Shown one piece after another: positions 59,210 through 64,000 of a stretch of DNA of 64,000 nt (the stretch's first letter is position 1; every line of letters starts with the position of its first letter). Both the position numbers and the translations under genes were made by a program. This stretch comes from Microvirga massiliensis. Lineage in GTDB: Bacteria; Pseudomonadota; Alphaproteobacteria; Rhizobiales; Beijerinckiaceae. The notes below the pieces were generated by a model that had not been told where the DNA came from, did no database searches, and worked only from the letters and a program-made list of their open reading frames with translations. The stretch lies in the NCBI RefSeq assembly GCF_001006805.1, contig NZ_LN811356.1, positions 269,314-333,313 on the forward strand. Reading direction: 5' to 3'.

Positions 59210-59809
59210 GTGAAGCCCATGCGCTCCTGGGCGCTGCCGTCGGCAACCCAACCGGCGGAGCATCGCCCGTCGCCGCTCGGGCCTCTCGTTTGGCAGCCCT
59301 CGCTCTACTCGCGCAATACGATCTCCTACCTGGTGGCGCACCGATGGCGGCGGGATACCAAGGATGCCGAACTGCAAGCTCTTAAGCGGCTCAAGCTGGA
59401 CCTCGATCCGGCTGTCATCAGGCACATCGCGGAGGAGATCGTAGATCTCGCGCGCAAGATCGGCCCGGCGCCAGCGTCCGTCGTTCCTATCGCCTGCGGG
59501 CATTCGAAGCGTGACGATTGTCTGTCATTCCAACTCGCATCCAGCGTCGCGGAGCTGCTCGGCGCGACGTTTGCTCCCGTGTTCACGACGCGTCCTGCTC
59601 CGGGCTCGTCGCATCCGAAAGCGAACCTAGATCTCCCGCCGCTCGAGATGAGGGAAAGGCCTGCGGGACCGGCGCTCCTGGTCGACGACGTGGCAACGTC
59701 AGGCTGGCATCTCGAGGAGGCGTTGACGCGATTGCGCACGGAAGGCGTGCCGTGCTCGGCCATCGCGTGGCTCGGCGGCGTCACAGGAGATTGTGCCATG
59801 GCCACTTGA
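59210..59809 (+). CDS. Phosphoribosyltransferase-fold protein in the prophage fragment
   Basis: 199 residues. The PRPP-binding loop is clear in PALLVDDVATSGWHLEEALT near residues 157-176 and an earlier ASVVPIACGHSKRDDCLSFQ gives the preceding strand and hood region, similar to ComF-type proteins. Start is uncertain: GTG at 59210 or ATG at 59219. Phages carry such proteins for nucleotide salvage, but this one could be of host origin. Confidence 0.65.
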   Translation: MKPMRSWALPSATQPAEHRPSPLGPLVWQPSLYSRNTISYLVAHRWRRDTKDAELQALKRLKLDLDPAVIRHIAEEIVDLARKIGPAPASVVPIACGHSKRDDCLSFQLASSVAELLGATFAPVFTTRPAPGSSHPKANLDLPPLEMRERPAGPALLVDDVATSGWHLEEALTRLRTEGVPCSAIAWLGGVTGDCAMAT

Positions 59810-59878
59810 TTGCACGCCTGTAGTGAGCGGTAGGCGCGCCAGCCAATTTTGAACCACAAGTCGGCTTCAGTCCCGCAA

Positions 59879-60799
59879 CTACTTTGACCAACGCTTGGTG
59901 AAATCCGACGTCACGCGACCCAGTTTTTCCGGCCTCTCACTTATAGGTGTCTGTATTCTTGTGGCGGATAACTGGGTAAGCTCGATATTGAGTTGTTGCG
60001 AGACGAGCGGGCTTTTCACTCGCAAGTATTTTTCTACATGAGCAATCAGTCTCTCTGCCACTCCTCTGTTGGCAGGGAGGCTCCGATCGTCCGGCAACTT
60101 AAAGCTCTCATGGAAGCCCGTCACTTTTCCGAGTGTGAATGGGGTTGCATTACGTATCGGCTTGGGCTCTTTCTTGGAGTCTAGCAGCGCCGGGTCTTTT
60201 TTAATCTCGACTTTGCGCTGTTTCATTTGTTTCTCAATCGTCCTGCCTATGTTCTGGTTGGAGATTGGGTCGATTGCAGTCGCTCGTACGTAGCGGAATT
60301 CTTGCTCTTTTCCTGCTGCCTTGGGGTAAAGCTGATCGATATTGTGCGGCACTCCGGTCGCGATCCTGCTAAACTCAACCCCGTAGTACTTTCGGGTAAA
60401 AACGTCGAACCAACGGCGGTACTTGTCGGGCTCGAACGGGGTTACCCACAGTTGTGGCTTCCCATTTTCATCAATGAAGGCGAATGCCTCGTCTGAAGAA
60501 GCGCCATCCAACGGCTCGATCCATCCTCGGCCCGGTCCCATCGGAGCTGCGGCCCGGTTCTTGAAGAACTCCATATCGCGGATGCCAATCGCCGCCGCTG
60601 TGGTTGCATACTCCTTAAGAATACTGGAGTGCTGATCCTGCATGATGTCTTCAGCGCGTACGGTTGTCGCTGGCTGTGAAGATTGGTTTCCAGCCCCTGC
60701 GGACTTGGCGGCTGGTGCAGCTGTAGCTGGTGTCGAGGATCCTGAATCAGCAGCGGGGCTGGCTGTAGCTGGTGGCGAGGAGTCGCTACTCGTGGACAT
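59879..60799 (-). CDS. Unknown protein with Ser/Pro/Ala-rich N-terminus, likely foreign
   Basis: 306 residues from the ATG at 60799 (GAGG 8 bases upstream). The first ~60 residues are low-complexity (Ser, Thr, Pro, Ala), then a folded domain begins at about 65 (AEDIMQDQHSSILKEYATTA) and ends FTKRWSK. Basic, Lys-rich and more A+T-rich than neighbours. It is the only gene of the prophage block on the minus strand, so it may be a cargo gene. No family recognised. Confidence 0.6.
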   Translation of the reverse strand: MSTSSDSSPPATASPAADSGSSTPATAAPAAKSAGAGNQSSQPATTVRAEDIMQDQHSSILKEYATTAAAIGIRDMEFFKNRAAAPMGPGRGWIEPLDGASSDEAFAFIDENGKPQLWVTPFEPDKYRRWFDVFTRKYYGVEFSRIATGVPHNIDQLYPKAAGKEQEFRYVRATAIDPISNQNIGRTIEKQMKQRKVEIKKDPALLDSKKEPKPIRNATPFTLGKVTGFHESFKLPDDRSLPANRGVAERLIAHVEKYLRVKSPLVSQQLNIELTQLSATRIQTPISERPEKLGRVTSDFTKRWSK

Positions 60800-60924
60800 T
60801 TGTAGCCTCACAAGTGTTTGCCATAGTGACCCCATCATACGCGCGATCAGCCCCGCGGTTATGTGCGCGCTCGTACATCCGTCTTGCCCGGTAGTCTCGG
60901 CAAGGATTGATGGCGTGTGATCAC

Positions 60925-61257
60925 ATGGCCAAGTTTCAGCCGGGGCAATCCGGCAATCCGAAAGGGCGGCCGAAAGGCTCGCGCGATGCGCTCTCGGAGA
61001 AGTTCATTGCGGAGCTGTTCCGCGACTTCTCGAGCGGCACCACGGCGCGGGACACGATCGTTCGCGTGCGTGAGGCGCGGCCGGACATTTACCTGTCCCT
61101 CATCGCCAAGCTCATCCCCGAGAAAAAGCAGCACGAACTCACCGGCCGCGACGGCGGCCCGATCGAGACTCGGCAAGCTGCAGAACTGAGCGACGATGAA
61201 CTTGCACGTATCGCCGCAGCAGGCCGCGGCGGAGCTGCTCCGGAGGCGGAGGGCTAG
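60925..61257 (+). CDS. DUF5681-type small phage protein before terminase
   Basis: 110 residues starting MAKFQPGQSGNPKGRPKGSR, the hallmark of DUF5681 proteins found immediately upstream of large terminase genes. It ends in a helical tail (LSDDELARIAAAGRGG). It may act as the small terminase subunit or a DNA-binding partner. The ATG at 60925 fits the family start; overlaps the terminase frame by 62 bases. Confidence 0.72.
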   Translation: MAKFQPGQSGNPKGRPKGSRDALSEKFIAELFRDFSSGTTARDTIVRVREARPDIYLSLIAKLIPEKKQHELTGRDGGPIETRQAAELSDDELARIAAAGRGGAAPEAEG

Positions 61258-62166
61258 AGAGAGCCTCGCCGGCTTCGTCAACGCCGTCGAGATCCCCGGC
61301 AAGCCTGTCTCCGACGATCCCGACGCGTGGCTGTATCCGATCGAAACTTCCGTCGCCGCGCATCATCTGCTGCTCTGCGACAAGCTCGAGGCGATTAGTT
61401 CGACACCGCACGGGCGGCTCATGGTGTTCATGCCGACGGGCTCGGCAAAGTCGACTTACGCATCCGTCGTGTTCCCGACCTGGTTCATGGGCAAGCGGCC
61501 GGGCGCGCGGCACATCCTCACGTCCTACGGCTCCGACCTCGCCCGTCGGCACGGGCGCCGGGCCCGTCAGATCGTTCGCTCCCGCGCTTATCAGTCGTTG
61601 TTCGGCACGGCGCTCTCCGCTGACTCGAGCGCCGCGGACGAGTGGGCGCTCACGAACGGCTCCGAATACATGGCCGGCGGCATCCTGTCGGGCATCACCG
61701 GCAACCGCGCGCACGGGCTCCTGATCGACGATCCCGTGAAAGGCCGCGAGGATGCGGACAGTCCGGTGATCCGGCGGAAAACGCTCGACGCCTACGAGGA
61801 CGACCTGAAAACCCGCCTGATTCCGGGCGGCTGGATCGCGCTGATTCAGACGCGGTGGCACGAGGACGATCTCGCGGGCTCCATCCTCCCTCGAGGCTGG
61901 AAGGGCGAAAGCGGGTCGATCGAATGCCGCAACGGCAACGTGTGGAAGTGCTGTGTCTGCCAGCGCTCTGCGATCTCCCGGACGATCCGCTCGGGCGCAA
62001 ACCTGGGGAATTCCTCTGGCCCGAGTGGTTCGACGGGCGCCGTTGGGCGCAATTCAGGAGCAACGCGCGCACCTGGTCGGCGCTTTATCAGCAGCACCCG
62101 ACGCCCGACTCCGGCGCCTACTTTCAGGCCGATTGGCTCCGGCCCGTCATCCCTCTAGCCAGATAG
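61196..62166 (+). pseudogene. Phage terminase large subunit, frameshifted and truncated
   Basis: The ATPase half has a Walker A-like VFMPTGSAKSTYAS near residues 77-90 and the acidic LLIDDPVKGRED. At about 61945 the frame breaks; the other frame continues EVLCLPALCDLPDDPLGRKP, then EFLWPEWFDGRRWAQF and DSGAYFQADW, a normal terminase course, before stopping at 62166. Adding one G to the GG at 61944-61945 joins both (WEVLCLPALCD). Even then the nuclease domain is missing, so the prophage is a remnant. Confidence 0.8.
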
Positions 62167-62294
62167 GGTGCGGAACGCCTGCGGAACAAAGTCCCCGGAT
62201 TCAGTGGGGATGTTCCTGCGATGTTCCGCCTAATTCTGCCAGATGAAGAGGAGCGGTCTATCCGCTCAACTCATTGGAAAATCTAAAGGAATGA
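62167..62294. other. Junction between prophage remnant and tRNA-Thr
   Basis: 128 bases with no gene. The tRNA 3' end faces the prophage remnant, the usual orientation for integration at a tRNA. I found no second copy of the tRNA end near 56.4-57.4 kb, so the outer attachment site is not identified. Confidence 0.4.
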
Positions 62295-62369
<75 letters not shown>

Positions 62370-62475
62370 ATCTTCGCACGGCCGCGCTCGACGGCGCGGC
62401 GCCGGGGCAAACGCCCTTGCGTGGGCCGGTCTAGTGCCACAGCCCGGCCCTAGGCGCAAGCCATCCGTGGGGCGA

Positions 62476-63702
62476 CTATTCGGCTGCCATCCTCCCGCGT
62501 CCGAGGGGCAGGCCGAGGACTCCCCAGACTTCGACCAGGGCGGCGGTGAGCTCCGCGATCGCCGTCTCGTCGTGGAGCGGGGAGGGCGTGATTCGCAGGC
62601 GCTCGGTGCCGCGCGGCACGGTCGGGTAGTTGATGGGCTGGATGTAGATCCCGTGCTTTTCGAGGAGGCGGTCCGAGGCCGCCTTGCAGGCCTCCGCGTC
62701 GCCGACCATGATCGGCACGATATGGGTCTCGGTCGGCAGGATGGGCAGGCCGGCTGCGGCGAGGGCCTCCTTGGTGCGCGCCACCTGGCGCTGCTGTCCC
62801 TCTCGCTCGGCTCCGGAGCGCTTGAGATGCCGGACGGAAGCGGCCGCGGCCGCCGCCACGGCCGGGGGCAGGGCGGTGGTGAAGATGAAGCCCGGCGCAT
62901 AGCTGCGCACGGCGTCGGCGACGGCCCGGGAGGCTGCGATGTAGCCGCCGAGAACCCCAAAGGCCTTCCCGAGCGTGCCCTCGATCACGTCGATCCGGCC
63001 CATGGCTCCCTCGCGGTCGGCGATGCCGCCGCCACGCGGGCCGTACATCCCAACCGCATGGACCTCGTCGAGATAGGTCATGGCGCCGTAGCGCTCTGCA
63101 AGATCGCACATCGCGTGGATCGGCGACACGTCCCCATCCATGGAATAGACGCTCTCGAACACGATCAGCTTCGGGCGGTCGCCGGCGCCGCGCAGGAGCT
63201 CTTCCAGGTGATCAAGGTCGTTGTGCCGGAAGATCGCCTTCTCGCAACCGGACTGGCGCACGCCCTCGATCATCGAATTGTGGTTCAGGGCGTCGGAGAG
63301 GATGAGACAGCCCGGAATCAGGCGGGCGATGGTCGAAATTCCGGTCTGGTTCGAGATGTAGCCGGAGGTGAAGACGAGCGCCGCTTCCTTGGCGTGCAGG
63401 TCGGCGAGTTCGGCCTCGAGCCGGACGATGGGGTGGCTGTTCCCGGAAATATTGCGGGTGCCGCCCGCCCCCGTGCCGAGCCGTTGCGCCGTATCGGCCA
63501 TCGCGGCGATCACGTCCGGGTGCTGGCCCATGCCGAGATAATCGTTCGAGCACCACACGGTGATCGGCCGCGGGCCGTCCGGAGCGTGCCAGATGGCCTG
63601 CGGAAAGCGACCCGCCACCCGCTCGATGTCGGCGAAGACGCGGTAGCGCCGCTCCGCCCTCAACCGATCCAGTGCCGACGTGAAAAAGCCTTGATAATCC
63701 AT
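62476..63702 (-). CDS. hemA: 5-aminolevulinate synthase
   Basis: 408 residues, the usual length of alphaproteobacterial ALAS. It starts MDYQGFFTSALDRLRAERRY; glycine/PLP-site motifs follow: SNDYLGMGQHP, GTGAGGTRNISGNSH, LDEVHAVGMYGPRGGGIA and the PLP lysine in EGTLGKAFGVLGGY. It condenses glycine with succinyl-CoA, the first haem step. A perfect FNR/FixK box lies 51 bases before its start, suggesting oxygen control. Confidence 0.97.
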   Translation of the reverse strand: MDYQGFFTSALDRLRAERRYRVFADIERVAGRFPQAIWHAPDGPRPITVWCSNDYLGMGQHPDVIAAMADTAQRLGTGAGGTRNISGNSHPIVRLEAELADLHAKEAALVFTSGYISNQTGISTIARLIPGCLILSDALNHNSMIEGVRQSGCEKAIFRHNDLDHLEELLRGAGDRPKLIVFESVYSMDGDVSPIHAMCDLAERYGAMTYLDEVHAVGMYGPRGGGIADREGAMGRIDVIEGTLGKAFGVLGGYIAASRAVADAVRSYAPGFIFTTALPPAVAAAAAASVRHLKRSGAEREGQQRQVARTKEALAAAGLPILPTETHIVPIMVGDAEACKAASDRLLEKHGIYIQPINYPTVPRGTERLRITPSPLHDETAIAELTAALVEVWGVLGLPLGRGRMAAE

Positions 63703-63752
63703 GATCTCACCGAGCGCTTATGCGCCAATATGGGGTGACGCAGCGGCTTTCC

Positions 63753-63766
63753 TTGATCCGGATCAA
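63753..63766. promoter_or_regulatory. FNR/FixK-type operator upstream of hemA
   Basis: TTGATCCGGATCAA, a perfect match to the TTGAT-N4-ATCAA consensus and fully palindromic. It lies 51-64 bases before the hemA ATG on the minus strand. FnrL/FixK control of hemA is known in other alphaproteobacteria. Confidence 0.8.
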
Positions 63767-63856
63767 GGTGCACCCCAGGTGCCACTTCGCAATATTCCGG
63801 TTGAGCGGCTCTCGCGAACTCAGTATTGCGTCGCGAGACGAACGGTCGCGTGAACC

Positions 63857-64000
63857 ATGTCCAGCGTGAAATCGCAAGAGAGGCAGGAGCGGCTCAGGGC
63901 TGCGCTGAAGGAAAACCTAAAGCGCCGCAAGGCTCAGGCGCGGGGCCGCGAAACCCAGCGCAGCGACAGCCCGGCGGCCGCGCCGCCGGCGGACGGCAAC
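63857..64000 (+). CDS. Small basic protein, cut by right window edge
   Basis: 48 visible residues from the ATG at 63857: MSSVKSQERQERLRAALKEN and then LKRRKAQARGR, followed by a Pro/Ala-rich stretch. The basic helix is typical of small conserved Hyphomicrobiales proteins that often precede murA; what follows is outside the window. Divergent from hemA, sharing the FNR-box region. Confidence 0.6.
   Translation, partial: MSSVKSQERQERLRAALKENLKRRKAQARGRETQRSDSPAAAPPADGN

Overview
The window looks like a chromosomal segment of a high-GC facultative methylotroph of the Alphaproteobacteria (Hyphomicrobiales, Methylobacteriaceae/Beijerinckiaceae-like). The basis is a lanthanide-type methanol dehydrogenase (XoxF) with its XoxG/XoxJ partners, a full pqqABCDE operon, a formaldehyde-activating enzyme, the tetrahydromethanopterin (H4MPT) C1 pathway with the Fhc complex, methylofuran and H4MPT biosynthesis genes, and an alphaproteobacterial-type hemA. 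No mxaF is present.

Layout. 0-4.5 kb: pterin carbinolamine dehydratase (cut by the left edge), an ACT-domain protein, a methyltransferase, small exported proteins and a metallophosphoesterase. 4.6-12.4 kb: a NitT/TauT-like ABC transporter, a quinoprotein-associated metallo-beta-lactamase-fold protein, then xoxF, xoxG, xoxJ and a Cys-x3-Cys-Trp protein. 12.4-15.1 kb: folP-folB-folK and a SoxYZ-like carrier. 15.1-21.9 kb: two unknown periplasmic proteins, pqqE-D-C-B-A, and an OmpR-type response regulator with its sensor kinase. 22.4-26.8 kb: fhcC-D-A-B. 27.0-35.4 kb: beta-RFAP synthase, mtdB, ATP-grasp, mch, ATP-grasp, CitG-like, fae, a HisA-like protein and an MfnF-like protein. 35.5-40.2 kb: palindromic repeats, then a leftward operon of DUF447, archaeal-type dihydropteroate synthase-like, AfpA-like, MfnE-like, MfnB and an exported protein. 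40.3-45.6 kb: a Lut/Ped-type ABC operon, probably for lanthanide uptake. 45.9-56.4 kb: DUF3422, dmrA, and ordinary signalling, stress and cell-wall genes. 56.5-62.2 kb: an IS5-family element with a stop in its transposase, and a decayed prophage fragment (NusG-like, phosphoribosyltransferase-like, terminase) next to tRNA-Thr. 62.4-64.0 kb: hemA behind a perfect FNR/FixK box, and a small protein cut by the right edge.

How it works together. Methanol is oxidised in the periplasm by XoxF, which uses PQQ made by PqqA-E and a lanthanide probably imported by the 40-45 kb ABC system; XoxG takes the electrons. Formaldehyde is condensed with H4MPT by Fae, oxidised by MtdB and Mch, and the formyl group is released as formate by FhcABCD. 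Most of the remaining C1 genes build the pterin and furan cofactors.

Most notable observation. The same 11-bp-spaced direct repeat (CTTA-N7-CTTA) lies upstream of xoxF, pqqA, the fhc/mtdB divergent promoter and the lut-like/mfn divergent promoter, and an OmpR-family regulator is encoded beside pqqA. This suggests one two-component regulon covering the whole pathway. Four genes carry a one-base frameshift that a single added G in a G run repairs, so part of the 'pseudogene' content may be sequence error.
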